In this document: positions 12,022 to 19,716 of the stretch, in pieces
Position numbering within the stretch: the stretch's first letter is position 1
Layout of the letters: each line of letters opens with the position of its first letter
DNA from: JBBSHJ01 sp038253135
GTDB lineage: Bacteria > Actinomycetota > Actinomycetes > Mycobacteriales > QHCD01
DNA length: 54,028 bases
Direction: 5' to 3'
Assembly: GCA_038253135.1 (NCBI GenBank)
Contig: JBBSHJ010000009.1
Span: forward strand, 1-54,028
Program-made: the position numbers and the translations under genes
The notes under the pieces: model-generated
Database searches by the model: none
Told to the model about the DNA's origin: nothing
What the model saw: only the letters and a program-made list of their open reading frames with translations

Positions 12022-12584
12022 CAGCCCGTGATGCGGCTGATGTACCGACCGTCGCGGGTGTCGACCTTGATCTTCTCGCCGGTCGAGACGAACAGCGGCA
12101 CCTGCACCGTCGCGCCGGTCTCGAGTGTGGCCGGCTTCGTGCCACCGGTCGAGCGATCGCCCTGCAGGCCGGGGTCGGTCTGGGAGATGACCACCTCGAC
12201 GCTGGCGGGGAGCTCGACGTACAGCGGGATCTCCCCGTGCGTGGCCACGGTGACCTCGGCGCCGTCGAGCAGGTAGCCGGCGGACGGGCCCACGGTTTGC
12301 TCCGGGACCGGCACCTGCTCGTAGGAGGTGCCGTCCATGAAGACGAAGTCGGTGCCGTCGCGATAGAGGTAGGTCATGGTCCGCTTGTCGACGTTTGCGG
12401 TGTCCACCTTCACGCCGGCGTTGAACGTCTTGTCCACGACCTTGCCGGAGAGCACGTTCTTCAGCGTGGTCCGCACGAAGGCGCCGCCCTTGCCCGGCTT
12501 CACGTGCTGGAAGGCGACGACGTTCCAGAGCTGTCCGTCGAGGTCGAGCGTCATGCCGTTCTTGAGGTCGTTCGTGGTGGCCAC
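12021..12584 (-). CDS. efp: Translation elongation factor P
   Basis: EF-P rescues ribosomes stalled at polyproline stretches. The 187-residue protein has the three beta-barrel domains expected. The tip of domain I reads HVKPGKGGAFVRT, with Lys32 at the position that in some bacteria is modified; no modification enzyme is visible here. The GTG start at 12584 follows an AGGAGA ribosome binding site. It lies 27 nt after pepQ and overlaps nusB, forming the pepQ-efp-nusB operon common in actinobacteria. Confidence 0.97.
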   Translation of the reverse strand: MATTNDLKNGMTLDLDGQLWNVVAFQHVKPGKGGAFVRTTLKNVLSGKVVDKTFNAGVKVDTANVDKRTMTYLYRDGTDFVFMDGTSYEQVPVPEQTVGPSAGYLLDGAEVTVATHGEIPLYVELPASVEVVISQTDPGLQGDRSTGGTKPATLETGATVQVPLFVSTGEKIKVDTRDGRYISRITG

Positions 12585-12611
12585 AGATCTCCTATGTTCG
12601 AGCTTCCGCGC

Positions 12612-13703
12612 TTAGAGCAGCAGCAGGTCTTTCGTGGTGGTCGTGAGCAGCTGGCGCGCGTCGTCCCGGCAGACGACCGTGTCCTCGATCCGTACGCCGC
12701 CGCGGCCGGGCAGGTATACGCCGGGCTCCACGGTGACCACGCAGCGGTCCTCGAGTGTACCGACGCCGGTGGCCGAGAGCATCGGAGCCTCATGGATCTG
12801 CAGCCCCACACCGTGCCCGAGACCGTGCCCGAACTCCTCGCCGTACCCGGCCGCCTCGATGATCCCGCGCGCGGCCTGATCGACGTCCTGTACCGCCGCT
12901 GCCGGTTGTACGGCGTCCACGCCGGCCCGCTGCGCCTCGACGACGAGGGCGTAGAGGTCGCGCTGCCATCCGGCCGCCTTCCCCACGACCACCGTGCGGG
13001 TCATGTCGGAGTGGTAGCCGTCGGTCGTCGCCCCGAAATCGAGCGTTACGAATTCGCCGGATGCCACCGGACGAGCTCCCGGGCGGTGGTGCGGGATCGC
13101 GCCGCTCTCGCCCGCGGCCACGATCGTGTCGAACGAGACGGCGTCGGCCCCGATGTCGAGCATGCGGGCATCCAGATCGCGCGCGATGGCCCGCTCCGAG
13201 CGGCCGGCGGCGATGGCACCGGCATCGATCAGCTGCGCGAACGCCCGGTCGGCGATCGCGCAGGCGCGGCCCAGCGCATCGATCTCATACCCGTCTTTGA
13301 TCCGGCGCAACGTCTCGACCGCCCGCTCGATGGTGGTCAATTCCAGCACCGGAGCGGACTCGGCGAGGTCGCGCAACTCGTCCACGGTGAGCGTGTGCGA
13401 TTCGTAGCCGACCCGGCGGCAGCCGCGGCGTACCGCCTCTCCGATGAGCGCCGGAGCCAGCGGCCTGGCAATCAGCCGGGCGCAGTCGGACACCTCCGCC
13501 TCGGCCTGCGTCCGGTAGCGACCGTCGGTGGCGAAGAGGTCGCCGCCCCGGTCGGTGCCGAGCAGCAGCGCGCCGTTGGACCCGGTGTAGCCGGTCAGAT
13601 AGCGCACGTTGACCAGCGCGGTGATGAGTACGCCGTCAAGGCCGCGGGCGGCCAGTGCGCTCCGTACGCGGTCGCGGCGGCCGGCGTGATCGGGGCGATC
13701 CAT
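12612..13703 (-). CDS. pepQ: M24 family Xaa-Pro aminopeptidase/dipeptidase
   Basis: This 363-residue cytoplasmic metallopeptidase belongs to the creatinase/aminopeptidase P fold and should release N-terminal residues before proline or split Xaa-Pro dipeptides. The dinuclear metal ligands are visible: the two Asp in TLDFGATTDGYHSDMTRT, His in GHGLGHGVGLQIHE, and the Glu residues in TVEPGVYLP and GVRIEDTV. The N-terminal domain has the usual VRYLTGYTGSNGALLL segment. The ATG at 13703 (MDRPDHAGRR) was preferred over an upstream start that would add 17 unconserved residues. It heads pepQ-efp-nusB. Confidence 0.93.
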   Translation of the reverse strand: MDRPDHAGRRDRVRSALAARGLDGVLITALVNVRYLTGYTGSNGALLLGTDRGGDLFATDGRYRTQAEAEVSDCARLIARPLAPALIGEAVRRGCRRVGYESHTLTVDELRDLAESAPVLELTTIERAVETLRRIKDGYEIDALGRACAIADRAFAQLIDAGAIAAGRSERAIARDLDARMLDIGADAVSFDTIVAAGESGAIPHHRPGARPVASGEFVTLDFGATTDGYHSDMTRTVVVGKAAGWQRDLYALVVEAQRAGVDAVQPAAAVQDVDQAARGIIEAAGYGEEFGHGLGHGVGLQIHEAPMLSATGVGTLEDRCVVTVEPGVYLPGRGGVRIEDTVVCRDDARQLLTTTTKDLLLL

Positions 13704-13784
13704 GACCTCGCAACCTACCCGCCACGTCACGGGCCCGCTCATCGATAATGTCAATCTTCCCCGCCGCCGATGACGTGAGCAGAT

Positions 13785-14099
13785 TTGCCAGCAGACTTGC
13801 CAATCCCTCAGCTCGCTTCCCGAACGATCGGCAGGATCCTGCGCCTCCTACGGGTGACGATCCTGCACATTGTCGGGCGCTGCCGCGCGTGGGTCGCGCC
13901 GGCACACTTCGTGGGAGGCTCGCTCGCGCACCGTGCCGGGAGGGCCGACGTCGCCTACCCGGTGATCCTCTCATCAGAGGGGCGTCTGATGGACGGCGGC
14001 CACCGCATCGCGCGCGCGTTCATTGACGGCCGGACGGAGATCGCCGCAGTCAAGTTCGAGACTGACCCCGAGCCGCACTATCTCGTCGCGACTCCGTGA
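13785..14099 (+). pseudogene. Remnant of a small ParB-like nuclease-fold protein
   Basis: The C-terminal half reads DVAYPVILSSEGRLMDGGHR followed by IARAFIDGRTEIAAVKF and ends near TDPEP, which resembles the ParB/sulfiredoxin-like core of small stand-alone proteins (ypIIls.dGrvmDGmHR). The upstream half does not look like the family, which normally carries a WFG..pTcR..AeH segment there. The longest frame opens with TTG; a GTG at 13854 would leave about 81 residues. I read it as a 5'-degraded or rearranged fragment, although a short functional protein cannot be excluded. A 12-bp repeat (AGCAGATTTGCC/AGCAGACTTGCC, 13778-13801) sits at its left edge. Confidence 0.5.
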
Positions 14100-14272
14100 A
14101 TCGAAAGTGGGTGACGTCGCGCTGTGGGAGTGGTGACGGCAGCAGGTTCCGGTGTCCACGAGAGCCTGCTGAGCTCACCAGTCGATGGTGTGACCGATCG
14201 AGGGGCCGAGCCATTCAATAGTCGCATACTGACAGTAATCTCTGCTCGACGGCACAACCAAGAGGGGATCTC

Positions 14273-14470
14273 ATGCGGATGGACACGAACGTCGTCAGCA
14301 ACGCCGCGTCCGGGGTCGTCGCTGCGGTGATCTACATCGTGATCGTCTTGCTGACCGGAGTCAGCGCTGGTTCGGCGATCGGCGTCGGCCTCATCGTCGG
14401 TGTCGTGACCTTCGTGCTCGCCTACGGCATCAGCCGGATCATCACTGCCAAGTGCCAGACCAAGACGTGA
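14273..14470 (+). CDS. Small two-helix membrane protein of unknown function
   Basis: This 65-residue protein has two hydrophobic segments (about residues 14-30 and 34-54: GVVAAVIYIVIVLL and IGVGLIVGVVTFVLAYGI) and a basic C-terminal tail, so it should be an inner-membrane hairpin. A GAGGGGATCTC ribosome binding site precedes the ATG at 14273, with a second ATG two codons later. I do not recognise a family. It is flanked by the ParB-like remnant and a VOC gene, inside a stretch that separates pepQ from the aro genes. Confidence 0.6.
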   Translation: MRMDTNVVSNAASGVVAAVIYIVIVLLTGVSAGSAIGVGLIVGVVTFVLAYGISRIITAKCQTKT

Positions 14471-14486
14471 GCGCGGCGCCGGTGCA

Positions 14487-14903
14487 TCAGGCCTTGGGAG
14501 CGAAAAGCTCGAGGGGGATGTTGTCGGGATCGCGGAATTGAAGGATGTATCCGGCGCCGATGTCCTTGACCTGCTCGTGGGCGATGCCGAGCGCATCGAG
14601 CGCCGCCACGGCCGAGTCCAGGTCCACGCGTGAGTCGACGCCGAAGCTGACATGGTCCAGGCCGGTGCGGTCCTCGGCGAAGGCGTCCTCACCCACCGGC
14701 CGCAGCCCGAGCAATGAGCCGCCGAGCCGGTAGATGATCCCGCCGAAAAGGAACGACAACTGCTCTCTGGTTGCCGCATCCGCGTCGGCCGGCACCTCGA
14801 AGGCCACCGGCAGCCCGAAGACATTGTCATAGAAGGCGCGCGAGCGCTCCATGTCGGTGACGTTCAGTCGGACGTGGGCAAACGAGCTCGTGGGTATCGG
14901 CAT
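14487..14903 (-). CDS. VOC-superfamily (glyoxalase/bleomycin resistance-like) protein
   Basis: The 138-residue protein has the paired beta-alpha-beta-beta-beta modules of the vicinal oxygen chelate fold. The first module starts FAHVRLNVTDMERSRAFYDN and the second LDHVSFGVDS; the end reads GYILQFRDPDNIPLELFAPK, where the Glu of LELF is the usual metal ligand. Such single-domain proteins include glyoxalase I-like enzymes, dioxygenase-like proteins and antibiotic-binding proteins, and the sequence does not separate these. It is a monocistronic minus-strand gene. Confidence 0.85.
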   Translation of the reverse strand: MPIPTSSFAHVRLNVTDMERSRAFYDNVFGLPVAFEVPADADAATREQLSFLFGGIIYRLGGSLLGLRPVGEDAFAEDRTGLDHVSFGVDSRVDLDSAVAALDALGIAHEQVKDIGAGYILQFRDPDNIPLELFAPKA

Positions 14904-14987
14904 GGCCCAATCCTATCTGTTGCACCGGCTCCTATCTCGAATTCGGCATCGCCGGCACACCCGGATGGCTCGCGGCACGGATGCTTT

Positions 14988-15413
14988 TCAGGAACGACTG
15001 GCGAGCCAGCGAATGCCGAGGGCGTAGCCCTGCACGCCGAGACCGGCGATGACACCGTCGGCGACCGCGGAAATCAGGGACGTGTGACGGAAATCCTCAC
15101 GGGCATGGATATTCGACAGATGTACCTCGACCAACGGCGCGGTGCGCAACGCGCAGGCATCGCGCACGGCGATCGAGTAGTGCGACCAAGCCGCCGGATT
15201 GAGCAGGACCGGCACCTGGCCGTCGGCGGCTGCGTGCAGCCAGCCGACGAGCTCGGACTCGCTGTCGGTCTGCCGGACATCCACGGGGGTGTCGAGGGCC
15301 GCACCGGTCTTCTCACAAAGCACCACGAGGTCGTCGTACGACGTGCCGCCGTAAACAGCGGTCTGGCGGGTGCCGAGCCGGCCGATGTTGACGCCGTTCA
15401 GGACCCATATCAT
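14988..15413 (-). CDS. aroQ: Type II 3-dehydroquinate dehydratase
   Basis: AroQ dehydrates 3-dehydroquinate to 3-dehydroshikimate, the third step of the shikimate pathway. The 141-residue protein is the usual type II length and forms dodecamers in known members. Visible motifs are VLNGVNIGRLGTR (family: NGPNLNxLGxR), the Tyr of AVYGGTSYDD, NPAAWSHYSIAVRDA and EVHLSNIHAREDFRH with its catalytic His. The Val in NGVN and the AAW in NPAAW differ from the usual NGPN and NPGAY. Its ATG at 15413 overlaps the stop of the third mini-ORF of the upstream 38-bp repeat, and a GGAGG four bases before it lies inside the repeat. Confidence 0.94.
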   Translation of the reverse strand: MIWVLNGVNIGRLGTRQTAVYGGTSYDDLVVLCEKTGAALDTPVDVRQTDSESELVGWLHAAADGQVPVLLNPAAWSHYSIAVRDACALRTAPLVEVHLSNIHAREDFRHTSLISAVADGVIAGLGVQGYALGIRWLASRS

Positions 15414-15527
15414 GGCGCCTCCGCGGAAAAGATCACGTCGGCGGGCATCATGGCGCCTCCGCGGAAAAGATCACGTCGGCGGGCATCATGGCGCCACCGC
15501 GGAAAAGATCACGTCGGCGGGCATCAT
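15414..15527 (-). repeat. Three tandem 38-bp units forming a chain of overlapping mini-ORFs between aroB and aroQ
   Basis: Three head-to-tail 38-bp units occupy 15490-15527, 15452-15489 and 15414-15451. The last two are identical and the first differs at one base. On the minus strand each unit opens with ATGATGCCC and encodes 13 codons, MMPADVIFSAxAP (x is Val in the first, Glu in the others), then a TGA that overlaps the ATG of the next unit as ATGA. The first ATG overlaps the aroB stop and the last TGA overlaps the aroQ start. The T-to-A difference turns GGTGG into GGAGG, a Shine-Dalgarno, in units 2 and 3. The coding frames are 15486-15527, 15448-15489 and 15410-15451. Confidence 0.95.
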
Positions 15528-16603
15528 TTCGCCACCGCGCCGTAGGCGGTTTCCAGCAGGTCCTCGGCCGGATCGTCGAGGATTCCGGGTTGCGCGAGAC
15601 CGTCGAGGACGACGAACCGCAAGGTGCTCCCCCGCGATTTCTTGTCCACCGTCATGGTTTCCCGCAATTCGCCGAAGGCGTCGGCGTCGTACGACGTTGG
15701 CAGGCCGAGCGAGCGCAGGACCTGCGCATGGCGGGCCGCCGTAGCCGAATCCAGCCGACCGGCGAGCTCGCCCAGCCGCGCGGCATAGACCAGACCCACC
15801 GAAATGGCCGCGCCGTGTCTCCAGCCGAACCGCTCGCGCCGCTCGATCGCGTGCCCGAGGGTGTGACCGTAATTCAGCATCTCGCGCCGGCCCACTTCGG
15901 TCAGGTCCTCGCCGACGACATCCGCCTTGACCCGCACCGAGCGGGCAACCAACTCGGCCGCGACCGCCGCGCCCGGATCGGCCGCGGCAGTGGGGTCGCG
16001 CTCGATCAGATCGAGGATGACCGGGTCGGCGATGAATCCGGCCTTGACGATCTCGGCCAGCCCGGGCACGTATTCGGCAACCGGGAGCTTGCGGAGGATG
16101 TCGAGATCGCACAGCACGCCCGCCGGCGGGTGGAACGAGCCGACGAGGTTCTTCCCGGCGAGCGTGTTGATGCCGGTCTTGCCACCGACCGCGGCGTCGA
16201 CCATCCCGAGCAGCGTCGTCGGCACGTGTACGACGCGGACGCCGCGCAGCCAGCAGGCCGCGACCCAACCGGCAAGGTCGGTGACCGCGCCGCCGCCGAG
16301 GCCGACGATCGCATCGGACCGGGTGAATCCGGCCGCTCCGAGTGCGTCCCAGCACCGCCCGGCCACCGAGAGCCGCTTGGCGTCCTCGCCGTCGGGCACC
16401 GGCAGCGCCAGCACCCCGTGGCCGGCGCCGGCGAGGACCTCGGTGATCCGGTCGGCGGCGCCGGCAAGCGTCGGCGGGTAGATCAGCCCGACCTGCCGGG
16501 AGCCGGTGACCAGACCGGCAAGCCGATCGATCACCCCCGGACCGATCAGGACGTCGTACGGCGTCTGGCCCGCAACGGTCACGGTCGTGCGTTCTTCGCT
16601 CAC
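15524..16603 (-). CDS. aroB: 3-dehydroquinate synthase
   Basis: AroB converts DAHP to 3-dehydroquinate using NAD and a divalent metal. The 359-residue protein shows the NAD-binding loop DAIVGLGGGAVTDLAGWVAA, HVPTTLLGMVDAAVGGKTGIN, and the metal ligands Glu in GLAEIVKAG, His in MLNYGHTLGHAIER and His in RHGAAISVG. The GTG at 16603 overlaps the aroK stop by 4 bp. Its own stop overlaps the first ATG of the 38-bp repeat array. It is the third gene of aroC-aroK-aroB-aroQ. Confidence 0.97.
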   Translation of the reverse strand: MSEERTTVTVAGQTPYDVLIGPGVIDRLAGLVTGSRQVGLIYPPTLAGAADRITEVLAGAGHGVLALPVPDGEDAKRLSVAGRCWDALGAAGFTRSDAIVGLGGGAVTDLAGWVAACWLRGVRVVHVPTTLLGMVDAAVGGKTGINTLAGKNLVGSFHPPAGVLCDLDILRKLPVAEYVPGLAEIVKAGFIADPVILDLIERDPTAAADPGAAVAAELVARSVRVKADVVGEDLTEVGRREMLNYGHTLGHAIERRERFGWRHGAAISVGLVYAARLGELAGRLDSATAARHAQVLRSLGLPTSYDADAFGELRETMTVDKKSRGSTLRFVVLDGLAQPGILDDPAEDLLETAYGAVAK

Positions 16604-17151
16604 GGGCCGACCTCCTCGGTGGCGCCGATTTCCTCAGCGGCAATGTGCGCGGTCACTTCTGCGGCGATCTCTGCCGGCTCGCGCCCGTGCGTATCGATGA
16701 CGAAACTCGCCACGGCGGCGTACCGCGGCGCCCGCTCGGCCAGCAATGCTCGTAGCTGCGCGCGCGGGTTTCCCAGCAGCAGCGGTCGATCCCGGTTGAA
16801 ACCAACGCGCTCGGCGGCATCGGCCAGCCCGACCTGCAGGTAGGCGACGCGGTGCCGGCACAGCAGTTCGGCGATGTCCGGCTGAACGGGTGCGCCACCG
16901 CCGAGCGCCAGCACGCCCTCGTGCGATTGCAGCGCGGCGCGCACCGCGTCACGTTCGAGCACGCGGAAATGCTCCTCACCCTCATCGATGAAGATGTCGG
17001 CGATCGGCTTTCCCTGGGCGGATTCGATGTCGTCGTCGGTGTCGCGGAAGCCGACGCCCAGCGCGGCTGCGACCAGCCGTCCGATCGTGGTCTTGCCCGC
17101 ACCGGGTGGGCCGACCACGACCAGTGCCGGTCCCGGCTCGCGCCCGCTCAT
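16600..17151 (-). CDS. aroK: Shikimate kinase
   Basis: AroK phosphorylates shikimate at the 3-hydroxyl. The 183-residue P-loop kinase has Walker A GPPGAGKTT near residues 14-22, the shikimate-binding DTDDDIE segment, GEEHFRVLERDAV, the GGGAP loop and the RDRPLL lid Arg. The ATG at 17151 overlaps the aroC stop by 4 bp; the frame is open far upstream inside aroC, which is shadow. About 20 acidic, Ala-rich residues at the C-terminus extend past the usual end. Confidence 0.96.
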   Translation of the reverse strand: MSGREPGPALVVVGPPGAGKTTIGRLVAAALGVGFRDTDDDIESAQGKPIADIFIDEGEEHFRVLERDAVRAALQSHEGVLALGGGAPVQPDIAELLCRHRVAYLQVGLADAAERVGFNRDRPLLLGNPRAQLRALLAERAPRYAAVASFVIDTHGREPAEIAAEVTAHIAAEEIGATEEVGP

Positions 17152-18326
17152 CGGATCGCCAGATTGTCGAGGTACGCGGCGTGGTTCCGGGCCGTCTCCG
17201 CGACGGAATCGCCGCCGAACTTCTCCAGCGCCGCATCGGCGAGGCACAACGCCACCATGGCCTCGGCCACGACCGCGGCCGGAGGCACCGCGCACACGTC
17301 GCTGCGCTGGTTGATCGCCACTGCGGCCGCGCCGGTCGCGACGTCGATCGTCTGCAGCGCACGGGGCACCGTCGAGATCGGCTTCATCGCGGCGCGTACC
17401 CGCAGCGCCTCGCCGGTGCTCATGCCGCCCTCGAGGCCGCCGGCGTGCGCGGAGAGGCGTCGTACGCCGCCCTCGTCGGCGACGATCTCGTCGTGGGCCT
17501 GCGAGCCGCGGCCGCGCGCCACGGTGAAGCCGTCGCCGAACTCCACGCCCTTGATTGCCTGGATGCCGAGCAGGGCTCCGGCCAGGCGCGAGTCGAGCCG
17601 CCGGTCCCAGTGCACGTGGCTGCCCAGCCCCGGCGGAAGGCCGTAGGCAAGCACCTCGACGATGCCGCCGAGCGTGTCCCCGTCGCGCTTGGCCGCGTCG
17701 ATCTCGGCGACCATCGCCTCGCTCGCCGTGGTGTCGAAGCAACGCACCGGGCTCTTGTCGACGACGTCGAGGTCGTCGGGACCGGGTACGACGCCGGCCG
17801 GCGCATCGACCCCGCCGATCGCGACGACGTGGCTCACGACGGACACGCCCAGCGCCGCACGCAGGAACGCGCGCGCCACGGTCGCGAGGGCGACCCGAGT
17901 CGCGGTCTCCCGCGCGCTCGAGCGTTCCAGGACCGGCCTGGCGTCGGCGAAGCCGTACTTCTGCATCCCGGCAAGATCCGCGTGCCCGGGACGGGGCCGG
18001 GTGAGCGGGACGTTGCGCGCCTGCCCGGCCAGCTCGTCGGCGTCGACCGGGTCGGGCGCCATGACGGTCGCCCACTTCGGCCACTCGGTGTTGCCCACCC
18101 TGATCGCGACCGGGCCGCCGAGGGTCAGCCCGTGCCGGACTCCCCCGGTGACCTCGACCTCGTCCTGTTCGAACTTCATCCGGGCGCCACGACCGTAGCC
18201 GGCGCGGCGGCGGGCCAAGGCGTCGGCGATCTCGCCGGACGTGATCGGCACTCCGGCCGGCAATCCCTCGACGATTCCGACCAGCGCACGCCCGTGGGAC
18301 TCGCCTGCGGTCAGCCAGCGCAACAC
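17148..18326 (-). CDS. aroC: Chorismate synthase
   Basis: AroC converts EPSP to chorismate with reduced FMN. From the GTG at 18326 the protein is 392 residues and begins VLRWLTAGESHG, matching the family start; a GGGAG ribosome binding site lies upstream. Signature segments are GESHGRALVGIVEGLPAG, RRRAGYGRGARMKFEQD, the central SSARETATRVA and, late in the protein, GGMSTGEALRVRAAMKPIST. It is the first gene of aroC-aroK-aroB-aroQ and is divergent from a RidA gene, with a large hairpin between them. Confidence 0.96.
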   Translation of the reverse strand: MLRWLTAGESHGRALVGIVEGLPAGVPITSGEIADALARRRAGYGRGARMKFEQDEVEVTGGVRHGLTLGGPVAIRVGNTEWPKWATVMAPDPVDADELAGQARNVPLTRPRPGHADLAGMQKYGFADARPVLERSSARETATRVALATVARAFLRAALGVSVVSHVVAIGGVDAPAGVVPGPDDLDVVDKSPVRCFDTTASEAMVAEIDAAKRDGDTLGGIVEVLAYGLPPGLGSHVHWDRRLDSRLAGALLGIQAIKGVEFGDGFTVARGRGSQAHDEIVADEGGVRRLSAHAGGLEGGMSTGEALRVRAAMKPISTVPRALQTIDVATGAAAVAINQRSDVCAVPPAAVVAEAMVALCLADAALEKFGGDSVAETARNHAAYLDNLAIR

Positions 18327-18364
18327 GGGATCAAGTCTCCCACGGCCGCGATCTCCTCCTCGCA

Positions 18365-18414
18365 CCGCTTTTGGCGGCGGGACGTCGAATACGACGCGGC
18401 GCCGCCAAAAGCGG
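18365..18414. repeat. Long hairpin-forming inverted repeat between aroC and the RidA gene
   Basis: Two perfectly complementary 15-bp arms (CCGCTTTTGGCGGCG at 18365-18379 and its reverse complement at 18400-18414) surround an inner 5-bp stem (CGTCG/CGACG, 18383-18387 and 18392-18396) with an AATA loop. It fills about half of the 101-bp divergent promoter region and ends 13 bp before the RidA start. It is not placed as a terminator because both genes point away from it. A dyad operator, a cruciform-forming element or a small repeat-family member are possible. Confidence 0.8.
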
Positions 18415-18427
18415 ATAGCGTGCCGGG

Positions 18428-18811
18428 GTGAGCAGGCAGACAACGAGCTCCTCGTCGCCGTACGAAGCGAGCATCGGCTTCAGCCGGGCGGTGCGGGACG
18501 GCCGGTACGTCGCGGTCTCAGGCACCGCGCCGGTCTGGCCGGACGGACATGTCGACCCCGACCCGCTGGCGCAGGCGCGGCGCTGCTGGGAGATCGCGCT
18601 GGCTGCGCTCGCCGATCTCGGTGGCGGTCCGGAGCACGTGATCCGGACGCGGCAGTTCCTCGTGTCCCGCCAGCCCGCCGAGGCGGCCGCGCAGGCGCAC
18701 GGCGAGGTCTTTGGCGCGGTCCGGCCGGCGAGCACCATGGTGATCGTGGCCGGCCTGCTCGATGACCGTTGGCAGCTGGAAATCGAGCTCGACGCCGTAC
18801 TCCCTGGCTGA
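18428..18811 (+). CDS. RidA (YjgF/YER057c/UK114) family protein
   Basis: RidA proteins hydrolyse reactive enamine/imine intermediates released by PLP enzymes. The 127-residue protein has the expected size for a trimeric RidA subunit. It carries YVAVSGTAP early, a central helix region around ALADLGGGPEHVIRTRQFL, and the C-terminal RPASTMVIVAGLLD followed by LEIELDAV, with the Arg that contacts the substrate carboxylate in true RidA. GTG is the apparent start. It could equally belong to an uncharacterised Rid subgroup. Confidence 0.85.
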   Translation: MSRQTTSSSSPYEASIGFSRAVRDGRYVAVSGTAPVWPDGHVDPDPLAQARRCWEIALAALADLGGGPEHVIRTRQFLVSRQPAEAAAQAHGEVFGAVRPASTMVIVAGLLDDRWQLEIELDAVLPG

Positions 18812-18946
18812 TCCCGAGTCTCGCGCACCCGAGCTCACTGCACCGTCACCGCTCCCAGGCCACAGCTCTTCCCCCGGCCGGTCGAGGCGCCGATCGTGAG
18901 ACCACGACCACGACCACGGCGGCCGCGCCGAGGTCGAGCACCGGCG

Positions 18947-19627
18947 TCAGCTGAGCAGGACTGCCACGACGGCGCCGACTACCAGGGCCGGCCCGAGCGC
19001 GATCCCGCTGCGCCAGCCGGCGTGCCGAGCGAGCAGAAGAGCAGCGCCCAGACCGGCGCCGAGAACAAGACCGAGCAACAGACCGCGCGCGAGCGCGATC
19101 CACCCGAGCCATCCGAGGCAGAGGCCAAGGGCGCCGAGCAGCTTCGCGTCGCCGAATCCCATACCTCCGGTGAGCGTCAGCACGGTTGCGCAGGCCAGGA
19201 CGATGCCGCCCGCCAGCAGCGCCCGCCACAGCGGGCCGCCATCACCGCGGACCACTGCCGCGACGGTGAAGTCGCCCAGGGCGAGGATCGTGAGGGCTCC
19301 GACCAGCACATCGGGGAGCCGATGCACCAGCACGTCGGTCGCGGCAAGCGTCGTACCGAGAAGGCCGAGCGCGACGAAGGCCGGCAGGTCGGCCCGCCAG
19401 CCCAGGCGGGCGGCGACGGCACCGACGAGCACCGCGGCGGAGATGCCGAGAGCGATGGCGGTACGTCGCGCGTCGGGGCATCTCGCCGCGACGCGGGCCC
19501 GCGGATCCGCCTCCATTGCGGCGTCGCGGCCCGTCGGGCGGGCGGGAAACGCGCACGCGAGACGAGCAACCGCCGGGCCGGCTGCGACCCCTGCGACCAT
19601 GCCGATCCCACCCGCGAGCAGTTGCAC
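18947..19627 (-). CDS. A24 family prepilin peptidase-like membrane protease
   Basis: The 226-residue polytopic membrane protein has about six hydrophobic segments. It shows the two aspartates of the TFPP/A24 family: Asp in LAATDVLVHRLPD and Asp in TGGMGFGDAKLLGALG (GxGD). It lacks the cytoplasmic N-methyltransferase domain with paired CxxC motifs, so it should only cleave type IV prepilin-like signal peptides. Location beside aroC is conserved in actinobacteria including mycobacteria. No pilin genes are in the window. GTG start. Confidence 0.85.
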   Translation of the reverse strand: MQLLAGGIGMVAGVAAGPAVARLACAFPARPTGRDAAMEADPRARVAARCPDARRTAIALGISAAVLVGAVAARLGWRADLPAFVALGLLGTTLAATDVLVHRLPDVLVGALTILALGDFTVAAVVRGDGGPLWRALLAGGIVLACATVLTLTGGMGFGDAKLLGALGLCLGWLGWIALARGLLLGLVLGAGLGAALLLARHAGWRSGIALGPALVVGAVVAVLLS

Positions 19628-19716
19628 GGGTCAGGACCCTAGCGCCGGCCGAGCGCGCGTGGGCGGCCGCGCCAAAACCTGTGGACAGCGGCGGGCCGCA
19701 CGCGATCCGGCGCGGG

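Noticed and set aside
15414..15527. 38-bp repeats as a CRISPR array
   Set aside because: The units are directly contiguous with no spacers, are not palindromic, and are built around start and stop codons.
15370..15744. Plus-strand repetitive coding frame across the 38-bp repeats
   Set aside because: Its repeats are only the complement of the mini-ORF units, and it runs antisense through aroB.
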